A stretch of 64,000 nucleotides of DNA from Arthrobacter sp. AFG20 (lineage in GTDB: Bacteria > Actinomycetota > Actinomycetes > Actinomycetales > Micrococcaceae): contig NZ_PJMC01000011.1 of NCBI RefSeq assembly GCF_002892795.1, positions 110,441 through 174,440 of the forward strand. The letters run 5' to 3'. Positions 1-8,988 of the stretch are shown piece after piece. The position numbers were made by a program, and so were the translations under genes. Every line of letters starts with the position of its first letter. Within the stretch, counting starts at the first letter, position 1. Under the pieces are notes generated by a model. That model had not been told where the DNA came from. It saw only the letters and a list, made by a program, of their open reading frames with translations, and did no database searches.

Positions 1-1106
1 GGGACCACAAGTACTCCCTCGGCGCCATCGGCTCCACGGGCACGACGGCGGCCAACGCCCTGGCAGCCGAAGCGGACCTGATCATCGGCATCGGCACCCG
101 CTACGAGGACTTCACTACCGCGTCCCGGACCGCGTTCCAGAACCCGGACCTGAAGTTCATCAACATCAACGTCGCACCGATCGACGCGTACAAGCACGGC
201 ACCTCCCTGCCGATCGTCGCCGACGCCCGCAAGGCCCTCGTCAAGCTCAACCGGGCCCTGGGCGGATACCGCGTCGGCGCCGACCTCGAGCAGAAGATCG
301 CCGCCGAGAAGCAGCGCTGGAACACCACGGTGGACGAGGCCTTCGACACGCGCTTCACCCCTTTGCCGGCGCAGAACGAGATCATCGGCGCCACCAACCG
401 GGCCATGGACGCCCAGGACGTGGTCATCTGCGCCGCAGGCTCCCTCCCGGGTGACCTGCACAAGATGTGGCGGGTCCGCGACCCGTTCGGCTACCACGTC
501 GAATACGCCTACTCCTGCATGGGCTACGAAATCCCCGGCGGGCTGGGCGTCAAGCGCGCAGCGCTTGCCGAGGCCGCCGCGGGCGGCGCCCAGCGCGACG
601 TCGTCGTCATGGTGGGGGACGGCTCCTACCTGATGATGCACACCGAACTTGTCACCGCCGTCGCCGAACGGATCAAGCTGATCGTGGTCCTGATCCAAAA
701 CCACGGCTACGCCTCCATCGGCTCGCTCTCCGAATCGCTCGGCTCGCAGCGCTTCGGCACCCAGTACCGCGTCCTGGACGAGGAACAGCACAGCTTCGAC
801 GAGGGCGACACCCTCCCCGTCGACCTGGCCCTGAACGCCGAATCCCTCGGCGTGAAGGTGATCCGGATCGAGCCGGGCGAGAAGGCCATCGCCGAACTCG
901 AACAGGCCATCCGCGACGCCAAGGCCGCCCCGGAGCGCGGCGGCCCGATCGTGATCCACGTCGAATCCGACCCGTTGCTGGACGCACCGAGCTCCGAATC
1001 CTGGTGGGACGTGCCCGTCTCCGCGGTTTCCGAACTCGACTCCACCAAGCAGGCCTTCCAGACCTACATCGACCACAAATCCCGCCAGCGCAAGCTGCTC
1101 GGCTAA
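1..1106 (+). CDS. iolD: 3D-(3,5/4)-trihydroxycyclohexane-1,2-dione acylhydrolase, 5' truncated by window edge
   Basis: ThDP-dependent cytosolic enzyme of myo-inositol breakdown that opens the cyclohexane-dione ring to give 5-deoxy-glucuronate. The frame is already open at base 3, and 367 codons of the roughly 620-640 usual for IolD are present, so the N-terminal ThDP-pyrimidine domain lies outside the window. The ThDP/Mg motif GDGS is at 615-626 and is followed about 26 residues later by QNHGYAS, the expected spacing. The C terminus is intact (TAA at 1104-1106). The next gene starts 27 bases downstream on the same strand, so it is probably co-transcribed with the iol genes that follow. Identification rests on recognisable IolD sequence plus the iolA/iolG/iolH neighbourhood; other ThDP acylhydrolases are unlikely. 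Confidence 0.93.
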   Translation, partial: DHKYSLGAIGSTGTTAANALAAEADLIIGIGTRYEDFTTASRTAFQNPDLKFININVAPIDAYKHGTSLPIVADARKALVKLNRALGGYRVGADLEQKIAAEKQRWNTTVDEAFDTRFTPLPAQNEIIGATNRAMDAQDVVICAAGSLPGDLHKMWRVRDPFGYHVEYAYSCMGYEIPGGLGVKRAALAEAAAGGAQRDVVVMVGDGSYLMMHTELVTAVAERIKLIVVLIQNHGYASIGSLSESLGSQRFGTQYRVLDEEQHSFDEGDTLPVDLALNAESLGVKVIRIEPGEKAIAELEQAIRDAKAAPERGGPIVIHVESDPLLDAPSSESWWDVPVSAVSELDSTKQAFQTYIDHKSRQRKLLG

Positions 1107-1133
1107 CGTCCCCAGACCAAGGAAGTCATCTCT

Positions 1134-2645
1134 ATGTCAACGACGACCGTCACCACCACCATCAACCACTTCATCAACGGCGCCGAGACCGCCGGCGAAG
1201 GCGACCGCACCACCCCGGTCTACAACCCGGCCACCGGGGCCGTGTCGGCTGAGCTGCGTCTGGCCAACCGCGCCGACCTGGACAACACCGTCGCCGCCGC
1301 CCGCGCCGCCGCCGACTCCTGGGGCGACATCTCCCTGGCCAAGCGCACCGCCGTGCTGTTCAAGTTCCGCGAACTCGTCGCCGAGCATGTGAACGAACTC
1401 GCTGAGCTGATCACCGCCGAGCACGGCAAAGTCATCTCCGACGCCAAGGGCGAGATCGGCCGCGGCCTGGAAGTCATCGAGTTCGCCTGCGGCATCCCGT
1501 CCCTGCTCAAGGGCGACTATTCCGACCAGGTCTCCACCGGCATCGACGTGTTCTCCTTCCGGGAGCCGCTCGGCGTCGTCGCCGGCATCACCCCGTTCAA
1601 CTTCCCGGTCATGGTGCCGCTGTGGATGGCCCCGATGGCGATCGCCACCGGCAACGCCTTCATCCTCAAGCCCTCCGAGCGGGACCCCTCCGCCTCAATG
1701 CTGCTGGCCAAGCTCTGGAAGGATGCCGGCCTGCCCGACGGCGTGTTCCAGGTCCTGCACGGCGACAAGGAAACCGTCGACGGCCTGCTCACCCACCCGG
1801 ACGTGGACGGCATCTCCTTCGTCGGCTCAACCCCGATCGCCAAGTACGTCCACGAGACCGCCACCGCCCACGGCAAGCGCGTCCAAGCCCTCGGCGGCGC
1901 CAAGAACCACGCCATCATCCTGCCCGACGCCGACCTGGACAACGCCGCGGACCACCTCGCCGCTGCCGCGTTCGGTTCCGCCGGTGAACGCTGCATGGCC
2001 ATCTCCGTCGCCGTGGCCGTCGGCGACGCCGCTGACCTGCTGGTCAAGAAGGTCGAAGAACGCGCCATCGCCGTGAAGGTCAACAACGGCACCGTCCCCG
2101 GCGCCGAAATGGGCCCGGTCATCACGCCCGCCTCCAAGGAACGGATCGTGAAGATCGTCACCGAGGCCGAAGCAGCCGGCGCCGCGATGGTCGTGGACGG
2201 CCGCGACCTCGTCGTCCCCGGCCACGAAGAAGGCTTCTGGGTCGGCCCCACCGTGCTTGACCACGTCAAGACCGAGATGACCGCCTACCAGGAGGAAATC
2301 TTCGGACCCGTCCTCGTCGTCGTCCGCGTTGATACTTTGGAAGACGGCATCAGGCTGATCAACTCCAACCCGTACGGCAACGGCACCGCCATCTTCACCT
2401 CCTCAGGCGCTGCGGCGCGCAAGTTCCAGCGCTCCGTCACCGTGGGCATGATCGGCATCAACGTGCCACTGCCCGTCCCGGTGGCCTACCACTCCTTCGG
2501 CGGCTGGAAGGCCTCGCTCTTCGGTGACAAGCACATCTACGGCCCCGAAGGCGTCTCCTTCTACACGCGCGGCAAGGTAGTCACCTCACGCTGGCCCGAA
2601 CCCACCCACGCCTCCGGCGCCTCCTACAACTTCCCCTCCAACTAA
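1134..2645 (+). CDS. iolA: methylmalonate-semialdehyde dehydrogenase (CoA-acylating)
   Basis: Oxidises malonate semialdehyde (and methylmalonate semialdehyde) to acetyl-CoA (propionyl-CoA) with NAD and CoA, the last step of inositol catabolism. The 503-residue length is normal for the family. The catalytic cysteine is Cys287 in GERCMAIS. The segment ALGGAKNHAII replaces the ELGGK of ordinary aldehyde dehydrogenases, so the hydrolytic glutamate is missing, which is a known mark of the CoA-acylating type. The start is ATG 1134, with an AAGGAAG ribosome site just upstream. The gene lies between iolD and the iolE-like gene with short gaps, consistent with one transcript. A role in valine degradation (mmsA) is possible in addition. 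Confidence 0.94.
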   Translation: MSTTTVTTTINHFINGAETAGEGDRTTPVYNPATGAVSAELRLANRADLDNTVAAARAAADSWGDISLAKRTAVLFKFRELVAEHVNELAELITAEHGKVISDAKGEIGRGLEVIEFACGIPSLLKGDYSDQVSTGIDVFSFREPLGVVAGITPFNFPVMVPLWMAPMAIATGNAFILKPSERDPSASMLLAKLWKDAGLPDGVFQVLHGDKETVDGLLTHPDVDGISFVGSTPIAKYVHETATAHGKRVQALGGAKNHAIILPDADLDNAADHLAAAAFGSAGERCMAISVAVAVGDAADLLVKKVEERAIAVKVNNGTVPGAEMGPVITPASKERIVKIVTEAEAAGAAMVVDGRDLVVPGHEEGFWVGPTVLDHVKTEMTAYQEEIFGPVLVVVRVDTLEDGIRLINSNPYGNGTAIFTSSGAAARKFQRSVTVGMIGINVPLPVPVAYHSFGGWKASLFGDKHIYGPEGVSFYTRGKVVTSRWPEPTHASGASYNFPSN

Positions 2646-2655
2646 GGAAGCGACA

Positions 2656-3567
2656 ATGACAGAGAACAAGCTGATCATCGGCACCGCGCCGGACTCCTGG
2701 GGCGTGTGGTTTGCGGATGACCCCAAGCAGACCCCGTGGGAGCGCTTCCTTGATGAAGTGGCCGAGTCCGGCTACAAGTGGATCGAGTTGGGCCCCTACG
2801 GCTACCTGCCCAACGACCCCACCCGGCTCGCAGAAGAGCTCAAGCAGCGCGACCTGAAGGTCTGCGCCGGAACCGTCTTCACCGCGTTCCACCGCGGACT
2901 GGACCAGTGGGAGCAGGCCTGGGAGCCCGCCCGCAAGGTCGCCGAACTGACGGCGGCCATGGGCGGCGAGCACATCGTGGTCATCCCCGCCATGTGGCGC
3001 GACGACGTCACCGGCGAGGCCGTGGAGAGCGGCACCCTCAGCGACAAGGCCTGGAGCGACCTGTTCGCCGGCCACAACCGGCTGGGAAAGACGCTGCTCG
3101 AGGACTTCGGCCTCAAGCAGCAGTTCCACTCCCACGCCGACTCCCATGTGGGAGCCCAGGAGGACATCGAAACGCTCCTCGGCGCGACGGACCCGCAGTA
3201 CCTCAACCTGTGCCTGGACACCGGCCACGCGGAATACTGCGGCGCCTCGAGCCTGGAGCTCATCAAGAACTACCCGGACCGCATCGGCTACCTGCACCTG
3301 AAGCAGATCAACCCGGACGTCCTCAGGAAGGTCAACGAGGAAAACATGACCTGGGCCGCGGCAAACTTGGCCGGCGTCATGACGGAACCGCCCAACGGCC
3401 TGCCGGACCTGCGCGCGGTCATCGAAGCCGTCGAGGCCCTGGACCGGCCGATCTTCGGCATCGTGGAACAGGACATGTACCCGGTGGCCTTCGACGTTCC
3501 CATGCCCATCGCCAAGCGCACTCGCAACTACCTGCTGTCCTGCGGCTCCCGCACCGCGGTCAGCTAG
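2656..3567 (+). CDS. iolE: sugar phosphate isomerase/epimerase-type TIM barrel, probable inosose dehydratase
   Basis: A 303-residue AP-endonuclease-2-type TIM barrel. Metal-ligand candidates lie in HADSHVG (about residues 158-164), CLDTGHAEYCG, YLHLKQI and the C-terminal IVEQDMY, the usual positions of the Glu/Asp/His set in IolE, IolI and xylose-isomerase-like enzymes. The gene is 10 bases after iolA and 35 before iolG, and no other inosose dehydratase is visible in the operon, so conversion of 2-keto-myo-inositol to the trihydroxycyclohexane-dione is the most likely role. The alternative is an inosose isomerase (IolI type), because the opening GTAPDSWGVWF is not diagnostic. A GGAAG ribosome site precedes ATG 2656. 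Confidence 0.7.
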   Translation: MTENKLIIGTAPDSWGVWFADDPKQTPWERFLDEVAESGYKWIELGPYGYLPNDPTRLAEELKQRDLKVCAGTVFTAFHRGLDQWEQAWEPARKVAELTAAMGGEHIVVIPAMWRDDVTGEAVESGTLSDKAWSDLFAGHNRLGKTLLEDFGLKQQFHSHADSHVGAQEDIETLLGATDPQYLNLCLDTGHAEYCGASSLELIKNYPDRIGYLHLKQINPDVLRKVNEENMTWAAANLAGVMTEPPNGLPDLRAVIEAVEALDRPIFGIVEQDMYPVAFDVPMPIAKRTRNYLLSCGSRTAVS

Positions 3568-3602
3568 CCTCCGCCCCGGCATCCCAAACGTAAGGAAGAA
3601 CA

Positions 3603-4616
3603 ATGACTGAAACCCTTCGCGTCGCCGTTATCGGCGCCGGCCGCATGGGCGCGGACCACATCCAGCGCCTCAGCAAGCGCATCCACGGCGCTGAGGTTGC
3701 CGCCGTCGTCGACGTTGACCTCGCCCGCGCCCAGGCCGCCATCGAGGGCATCCCCGGGGCCGTTGCCCTGGCCGACGCCGAAGAGGCGCTGAACAACGGC
3801 GACGTCAACGCCGTCCTCATCGCCACGCCCGGCTTCCTGCACGAGGAGATCCTGCTCAAGGCCATCGCCAAGGACATTCCCATCCTGTGCGAGAAGCCGC
3901 TGACGCCGGATGCCGAGTCGTCCTGGAAGATCGTCCAGGCCGAGGAGAAGCTGGGCCGCAAGCGCATCCAGGTGGGCTTCATGCGCCGCTTCGACGCCGA
4001 ATACGCGGCCCTCGGCTCGGTCATCCGCGACCGCGAACTGGGCGAACTGCTCATGCTGCACCACCAGCACCGCAACCCGAACACCCCCGCGGGCTTCACC
4101 AACGAGATGCTCATCAACGACTCCGTGGTCCACGAGTTCGACGCCATCCGCTTCTTCACCGGCGAAGAGATCACCTCCGTCCAGGTCCGGCTCGGCAAGG
4201 CCACGAAGAACGCCCCGGCCGGCCAGCACGACCCCCAGCACGTCCTGATCGAAACGGAGTCCGGCGTCCTGGCCGACGTCGAAATCTACGTGAACGCGAA
4301 GTTCGGCTACGAAGTGGCCACGCAGGCTTCCTTCGAGGACGGCATCGTCAGCATCGGCGGCGACAGCGGCCCGTACCTTCGCAGCAACGGCCGCTGGGGA
4401 GGCAAGGTCACGCCCGGCTTCGAAGAGCGCTTCGGTGCCGCGTACGACGTCGAAATCCAGGCCTGGGTTGACGCCGCGCTCCGCGGCGAAATCGGCGGAC
4501 CCACCGCCTGGGACGGCTACGCCACAGCCGCCTGCTGCGAAGCCGGTGTGGAGGCCCAGAAGAACGGCGAGAAGGTGGCCGTGAAGCTGAACGCCAAGCC
4601 TGCCCTCTACAGCTAA
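3603..4616 (+). CDS. iolG: myo-inositol 2-dehydrogenase (Gfo/Idh/MocA family)
   Basis: NAD-dependent oxidation of myo-inositol to 2-keto-myo-inositol (scyllo-inosose), the entry step of the pathway. Of 337 residues, the N-terminal Rossmann domain carries GAGRMG at residues 11-16 and the family EKP at 97-99. The C-terminal domain has SVVHEFDAIRFF, holding the Asp/His pair expected near the active site. The gene is preceded by AAGGAAG a few bases before ATG 3603. It sits between iolE-like and iolH genes. A long inverted repeat (4629-4693) separates it from iolH. Paralogous Gfo/Idh enzymes act on other polyols, but the iol context makes this assignment strong. Confidence 0.92.
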   Translation: MTETLRVAVIGAGRMGADHIQRLSKRIHGAEVAAVVDVDLARAQAAIEGIPGAVALADAEEALNNGDVNAVLIATPGFLHEEILLKAIAKDIPILCEKPLTPDAESSWKIVQAEEKLGRKRIQVGFMRRFDAEYAALGSVIRDRELGELLMLHHQHRNPNTPAGFTNEMLINDSVVHEFDAIRFFTGEEITSVQVRLGKATKNAPAGQHDPQHVLIETESGVLADVEIYVNAKFGYEVATQASFEDGIVSIGGDSGPYLRSNGRWGGKVTPGFEERFGAAYDVEIQAWVDAALRGEIGGPTAWDGYATAACCEAGVEAQKNGEKVAVKLNAKPALYS

Positions 4617-4628
4617 GCACCCGCCCTT

Positions 4629-4693
4629 GGAGTTTTTGTCCAGATAATGCGACTTAGAGGCCCTCAAGGTTGCATTATCTGGACAAAAACTCC
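4629..4693. repeat. inverted repeat with 22-base perfect arms between iolG and iolH (copy 1)
   Basis: Arms 4629-4650 and 4672-4693 are perfect reverse complements, starting GGAGTTTTTGTCCAGATAAT on the left, with a 21-base loop. The same outer sequence recurs at 28109-28173 with a different loop. It lies inside what looks like one operon, so it could attenuate transcription, protect mRNA ends or be a REP-like element. There is no transposase beside it. Confidence 0.9.
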
Positions 4694-4731
4694 GTTCGTT
4701 AACCGACTCTTTCCACAATGGAGTGTTCCTC

Positions 4732-5607
4732 GTGAAAATCGCCCTTGACCCCACCCCCTTCCACCACAGCCACAGCCTGCTGGAGTTCCCCAAGGTGGTG
4801 GCCGACCTCGGCTACAAGTACATGCAGATGACGCCGCACCCGGATTTCATCCCCTTCTACAACCACCCGAAGGCCGACGACGAACTCGTGGGCCAGTTGA
4901 AGAAGGCGTGCACCGATGCCGGAATCGAAATCGCGTCCGTCCTGCCTGTGCTGCGCTGGTCCGGCCCGGACGAGGACGCCCGCGAGGCAGCAGTGCGCTA
5001 CTGGAAGCGCGCCATCCAGATCGCCGTGGACCTGGGCGTGAGCACCATGAACACCGAGTTCAGCGGCCGCCCTGAACTGGCCGAAGAGTCCGAGCGGGCG
5101 TTCTACCGCTCCATGGAGGAACTGCTTCCCATCATCGAGCGCGAAGGCATTGACCTGCTCATCGACCCGCACCCGGACGACTTCGTGGAGGAAGGCCTCG
5201 CCGCGATCCGCGTCATCCGCGGCCTGAACTCGAAGAACGTCGGCATGGTCTACGTGGCCTCCCACAGCTTCCACATGAAGAACTCGCCGCTGGACATCAT
5301 GCGCGCCGCGGGGGACAAGCTCCGCCTGGTCCACGTCGCCGACACCATGGACCACCACGCCTCGCACGGACTGCGCTACATCACCAACCCGCCGGGCAAC
5401 GCCGTCAGGGTGCACCAGCACCTGAAGATCGGCGACGGCGACGTGAACTGGGACGAGTTCTTCGGCGGCCTGAAGGAAATCGGGTTCCTGGACCGCGACG
5501 ACACCGTGATGGTCTCCAGCGTCTTCGCCGAAAACGACAACGCCGAGGAGGTTTCCCGCTTCCAGCTGGACACCATGAAGCAGTACGTGCAGAAGGTCAG
5601 CGTATGA
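4732..5607 (+). CDS. iolH: IolH-type TIM-barrel protein of inositol catabolism
   Basis: A TIM barrel of the sugar phosphate isomerase/epimerase group. Its opening KIALDPTPFHH, then PDFIPFYNHP and RYWKRAIQIAVDLG, are recognisable IolH sequence. The biochemical role of IolH is not well established; it is a constant member of iol operons. I place the start at GTG 4732 because GGAG at 4720-4723 lies 8 bases upstream and the protein then begins like the family. The in-frame GTG at 4723 overlaps that ribosome site. The length is 291 residues. Its TGA overlaps the next ATG (ATGA), indicating translational coupling to the transporter gene. Confidence 0.85.
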   Translation: MKIALDPTPFHHSHSLLEFPKVVADLGYKYMQMTPHPDFIPFYNHPKADDELVGQLKKACTDAGIEIASVLPVLRWSGPDEDAREAAVRYWKRAIQIAVDLGVSTMNTEFSGRPELAEESERAFYRSMEELLPIIEREGIDLLIDPHPDDFVEEGLAAIRVIRGLNSKNVGMVYVASHSFHMKNSPLDIMRAAGDKLRLVHVADTMDHHASHGLRYITNPPGNAVRVHQHLKIGDGDVNWDEFFGGLKEIGFLDRDDTVMVSSVFAENDNAEEVSRFQLDTMKQYVQKVSV

Positions 5608-7046
5608 CGGCCGCGCCTTCTGGCAAGGCCGACTTAAAACACCAGCGGGCGCTCCGCACGGTCACCATCATTTCCACCTTTGGCGGCCTGCTCTTCGGCT
5701 ACGACACAGGCGTCATCAACGGTGCCCTGCCCTACATGCAGGAAGACCTGGGACTGACCCCGCTGGGCGAGGGCATGGTGACGTCGTCGCTGCTGTTCGG
5801 CGCCGCCTTCGGTGCATTGTTCGGCGGCCGGCTGGCGGACCGGAACGGCCGCCGCAAGATGATCATGGTCCTCGCCGTCATCTTCCTGATCGGCACGGTC
5901 TCCTGCACCCTGGCTCCGAGCACTGAGTTCATGGTGGCGGCCCGGTTCATCCTGGGCATGGCCGTGGGCGGGGCGTCCGTGACGGTGCCGGTGTACCTCG
6001 CGGAGGTGTCGCCGTCGGCCCGGCGCGGGCGCATCGTGACGCAGAACGAACTCATGATTGTCACCGGCCAGCTGCTCGCCTTCATCTTCAACGCCTACCT
6101 CGGCAACACGTTTGGCGAGGCCGGGGGCATCTGGCGCTGGATGCTGGTGATCGCCACGCTGCCGGCCATCGCCCTGTGGATCGGCATGGCCTTCATGCCC
6201 GAAAGCCCCCGCTGGCTGGCCTCCATGGGCAGCTTCGGCGAGGCGCTCGGCGTGCTCCAGCGCATCCGCTCCAAGGCCGAGGCCGCGGCGGAGTTCGACG
6301 AGGTCAAGGCCATGGCCGTGGAGGACTACAAGTCCAAAATGGGCTCCTGGAAGGACCTGCGGGTTCCCTGGCTGCGGCGGATCTTCTTCGTCGGCGTCGG
6401 CCTTGCCGTGATCCAGCAGATCACCGGCGTGAACTCCATCATGTACTACGGCACGCAGATCCTGGCGGATGCCGGCTTCGGCCGCGAAGCGGCGCTCAGC
6501 GCCAACATCGCCAACGGAGTCATCTCCGTGCTGGCCACCTTCGCGGGAATCTGGCTCCTCGGCAAGGTGGGGCGCCGCCGGATGCTCATCACCGGCCAGG
6601 TCGGAACCACCTCGGCGCTGCTGCTGATTGGCTTGTTCTCGCTGATCCTGCCCGAGGGCACCGGGCGGGGCTACGTGATCCTGGCGCTGACCGTCACGTT
6701 CCTCGCATTCCAGCAGGGCGCCATTTCACCGGTCACCTGGCTCATGCTCTCGGAGATCTTCCCGCTGAAACTGCGCGGCCTGGGCATGGGCGCATCGGCC
6801 TTCGTGCTCTGGATCGTGAACTTCCTGATCGGCTTCGGCTTCCCGCAGCTGCTCGCCGCCGTCGGCATCGCCAACACGTTCTTCGTGTTCGCCGTCCTCG
6901 GTGTCGGGGCCATCCTGTTCGCGGCGAAGTACATTCCCGAGACCAAGGACAAGAGCCTCGAGGACGTGGAGCACTTCTTCAAGCATCAGGCCGGCGTCCC
7001 CGCCGAAGCAAGGACCGCCGTCGGAGCGAACACTGCGGTCCACTAA
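5604..7046 (+). CDS. MFS sugar-porter family transporter, probable myo-inositol uptake
   Basis: 480 residues with the 12-helix sugar porter plan. Family marks are GGLLFGYDTGVINGAL in the first helix, RLADRNGRRKM in the loop after helix 2, PESPRWL before the central loop, QQITGVNSIMYYG in helix 7 and the C-terminal PETKDKSLEDVE. It probably imports myo-inositol by proton symport, as IolT-type porters do. Substrate is inferred from its position as the last gene of the iol operon and its 4-base ATGA overlap with iolH. A small hairpin terminator follows at 7064-7083. A different polyol or sugar substrate cannot be excluded. Confidence 0.85.
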   Translation: MTAAPSGKADLKHQRALRTVTIISTFGGLLFGYDTGVINGALPYMQEDLGLTPLGEGMVTSSLLFGAAFGALFGGRLADRNGRRKMIMVLAVIFLIGTVSCTLAPSTEFMVAARFILGMAVGGASVTVPVYLAEVSPSARRGRIVTQNELMIVTGQLLAFIFNAYLGNTFGEAGGIWRWMLVIATLPAIALWIGMAFMPESPRWLASMGSFGEALGVLQRIRSKAEAAAEFDEVKAMAVEDYKSKMGSWKDLRVPWLRRIFFVGVGLAVIQQITGVNSIMYYGTQILADAGFGREAALSANIANGVISVLATFAGIWLLGKVGRRRMLITGQVGTTSALLLIGLFSLILPEGTGRGYVILALTVTFLAFQQGAISPVTWLMLSEIFPLKLRGLGMGASAFVLWIVNFLIGFGFPQLLAAVGIANTFFVFAVLGVGAILFAAKYIPETKDKSLEDVEHFFKHQAGVPAEARTAVGANTAVH

Positions 7047-7063
7047 GGCCGCTCCCGCTCCTC

Positions 7064-7083
7064 AACTGCCGGAGGCAGTTTTA
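7064..7083 (+). terminator. short intrinsic terminator after the iol operon
   Basis: AACTGCC (7064-7070), loop GGA, then GGCAGTT (7074-7080) followed by TTT. Perfect 7-bp stem between the transporter stop and the convergent MarR gene. Confidence 0.6.
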
Positions 7084-7126
7084 CACCCAGGCGTTCGACG
7101 GCGGCCGGAGGGCCGGGCGGGCAGCT

Positions 7127-7576
7127 CTAGACGCCGGCGTGGAGGCGGGGGAGCGCGTCCACCAGAGGTGCCAGTTCCGGCACCTGCTGTGCTTCGGCCA
7201 GGGTCCGCTCGAGGGTGGCGTCGTGGACCGGCCGCGCTTCTGACAGCAGCTTGCTCCCGCTGTCGGTGAGTTCGGTGTAGATGCCGCGGCGGTCGTCCGC
7301 GCACAGGATGCGGGTCAGCAGGCCACGGTCCTCCAGCCGGTTCACCAGGCGGGTGGTCGCACTGGCACTGAGGGCGGTGGCCCGGGCCAGCTGCTGCATG
7401 CGCATGTGCCACCCGTCCTGCCGGCTGAGCGCATCCAGCACAGTGTATTCGACGACGGAGAGCTGCGCCTGCCCCTGCAGTGAACGTTCCAGCTCCGCCT
7501 CGATCATCCCGTGCAGGGCCGCCAGGGTGCGCCAACCCTGGGCGCGCACCTCCACGGCGTCGTCCTTGATGCCCAT
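7127..7576 (-). CDS. MarR-family transcriptional regulator
   Basis: 149 residues with the MarR winged helix-turn-helix: LSVVEYTVLDALSRQDG (helix 2), MQQLARATALSASATTRLVNR (recognition region) and the wing CADDRRGIYTELTDSG, whose DDRR is characteristic. Likely a dimeric repressor that releases DNA on binding a small aromatic or drug-like ligand. It is divergent from the MFS exporter at 7753. The shared 176-base gap holds a 20-base near-perfect inverted repeat (7632-7651/7683-7702) suitable as its operator. Starts at ATG 7576 with GGAGGAGAG upstream on the minus strand. Confidence 0.9.
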   Translation of the reverse strand: MGIKDDAVEVRAQGWRTLAALHGMIEAELERSLQGQAQLSVVEYTVLDALSRQDGWHMRMQQLARATALSASATTRLVNRLEDRGLLTRILCADDRRGIYTELTDSGSKLLSEARPVHDATLERTLAEAQQVPELAPLVDALPRLHAGV

Positions 7577-7631
7577 GGGCTCTCTCCTCCTTCGGTTCTC
7601 CGGCTCTCTGGAAACAGAGCACCGGCACAGA

Positions 7632-7702
7632 TAGTTGCTTGCGCGCTATATTTGCTTGTGCAACAATTGGTTGCGTTCCGATATATAGCGCGCCTGCAAC
7701 TA
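7632..7702. promoter_or_regulatory. probable MarR operator region, two nested inverted repeats
   Basis: Outer arms 7632-7651 (TAGTTGCTTGCGCGCTATAT) and 7683-7702 match as reverse complements at 18 of 20 positions. Between them GCAACAATTGGTTGC forms a second imperfect palindrome. The site sits between the divergent marR and MFS genes, so one bound repressor could shut both promoters. Confidence 0.7.
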
Positions 7703-7752
7703 ATAGCCTACGCCGCGCTCCCCATTCAGTACAGTTCCGAAGGAGCACATCC

Positions 7753-8949
7753 ATGCCTGTTGGCCTGATAGCCCTAGCCCTCGGCGGGTTCGGCATCGGA
7801 CTCACCGAATTCGTCATCATGGGACTGCTCCCCGAAGTGGCGGCAGACTTCCAGGTGAGCGAAGCCTCCGCCGGCTGGTTCATCTCCGGCTATGCCCTCG
7901 CCGTCGTGGTGGGAGCACTGGGACTCACCGCCGCGGTGTCACGCTTCCGGCGCAAGCCCGTGCTGGCCATGCTGCTGGTACTTTTCATCGCAGGCAACCT
8001 GCTGTCCGCCATTGCCCCTGACTACTGGGCGATGATGGCGGGCCGGGTGGTTGCCGCCCTCGCGCACGGCGCCTTCTTCGGCATCGGGGCGGTGGTGGCC
8101 GCCGGCATGGTCGCCCCGACCAAAAAGGCCGCCGCCATCGCCATCATGTTCACCGGGCTCACGGCCGCCAACGTCCTGGGCGTTCCGCTTGGCACGCTGC
8201 TGGGCCAGGCGGCCGGGTGGCGTTCCACCTTCTGGGCCATCACCGGCATCGGAGTGCTGGCGCTGGTTGGCATCCTGGCCCTGGTGCCCAAGGCAGGGAA
8301 CGGCGACACCGCAAGCGGCGGACTGCGCAGCGAGCTCCGCGCCTTCCGCTCCGGCCAGGTGTGGCTGTCCATCCTGGTGACCATCCTCGGCTACGGCGGC
8401 ATGTTCGGCGCCTTCACCTACATCGCCTTCACCCTCACCGAGGTTTCCGGATTCGCCGCCTCCACGGTGCCCTGGCTGCTGATTGTCTTCGGCGTGGGCC
8501 TGTTTATCGGCAACACCCTTGGCGGCAGGGCGGCCGACCGCGACGTCGATCGTACCCTCCTCGCCGTGCTCTCGGTCCTCGTCGTGGTGCTGGTGGTATT
8601 CGCCCTGAGCGCGGACAGCCAGGTGCTCACCATCGCCTCCCTGCTGCTCCTCGGCGGTTTCGGGTTCGCCACCGTGCCCGGCCTGCAGATGCGCGTCATG
8701 AAGTACGCGGCCAAGGCTCCCACGCTGGCGTCCGGAGCCAACATCGGCGCGTTCAATGTGGGCAACGCCCTCGGCGCCTGGCTCGGCGGCGTGACCATCA
8801 CCGCCGGCCTCGGCTACACCTCGCCCATCTGGGCAGGGGCCGCGATTACCCTGCTGGGCCTCCTGGTGATGGCCGGCGCTGCAGCCCGGGCAAAGGCGAG
8901 TGCCCGCCGGTCTGAACCGGCCGACGTCGGACCCGTTTCCGTCCGTTAG
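7753..8949 (+). CDS. MFS transporter, DHA1-type exporter
   Basis: 398 residues with 12 predicted helices. The start ATG 7753 is chosen for the AAGGAG ribosome site 7 bases upstream; the frame upstream of it is shadow sequence through the operator. Recognisable DHA1/AraJ-type segments are GIGLTEFVIMGLLPEVA in helix 1, GRVVAALAHGAFFGIGAVVA in helix 4 and LLGQAAGWRSTFWAI in the loop before helix 6. Proton-driven export of drugs, sugars or nucleosides is the family role. Control by the divergent MarR protein is likely. It ends convergently with iolB, 39 bases away. Confidence 0.85.
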   Translation: MPVGLIALALGGFGIGLTEFVIMGLLPEVAADFQVSEASAGWFISGYALAVVVGALGLTAAVSRFRRKPVLAMLLVLFIAGNLLSAIAPDYWAMMAGRVVAALAHGAFFGIGAVVAAGMVAPTKKAAAIAIMFTGLTAANVLGVPLGTLLGQAAGWRSTFWAITGIGVLALVGILALVPKAGNGDTASGGLRSELRAFRSGQVWLSILVTILGYGGMFGAFTYIAFTLTEVSGFAASTVPWLLIVFGVGLFIGNTLGGRAADRDVDRTLLAVLSVLVVVLVVFALSADSQVLTIASLLLLGGFGFATVPGLQMRVMKYAAKAPTLASGANIGAFNVGNALGAWLGGVTITAGLGYTSPIWAGAAITLLGLLVMAGAAARAKASARRSEPADVGPVSVR

Positions 8950-8988
8950 CCACGCGCTGCCCACGACGGCGGCACGACGGCCCCCGCG

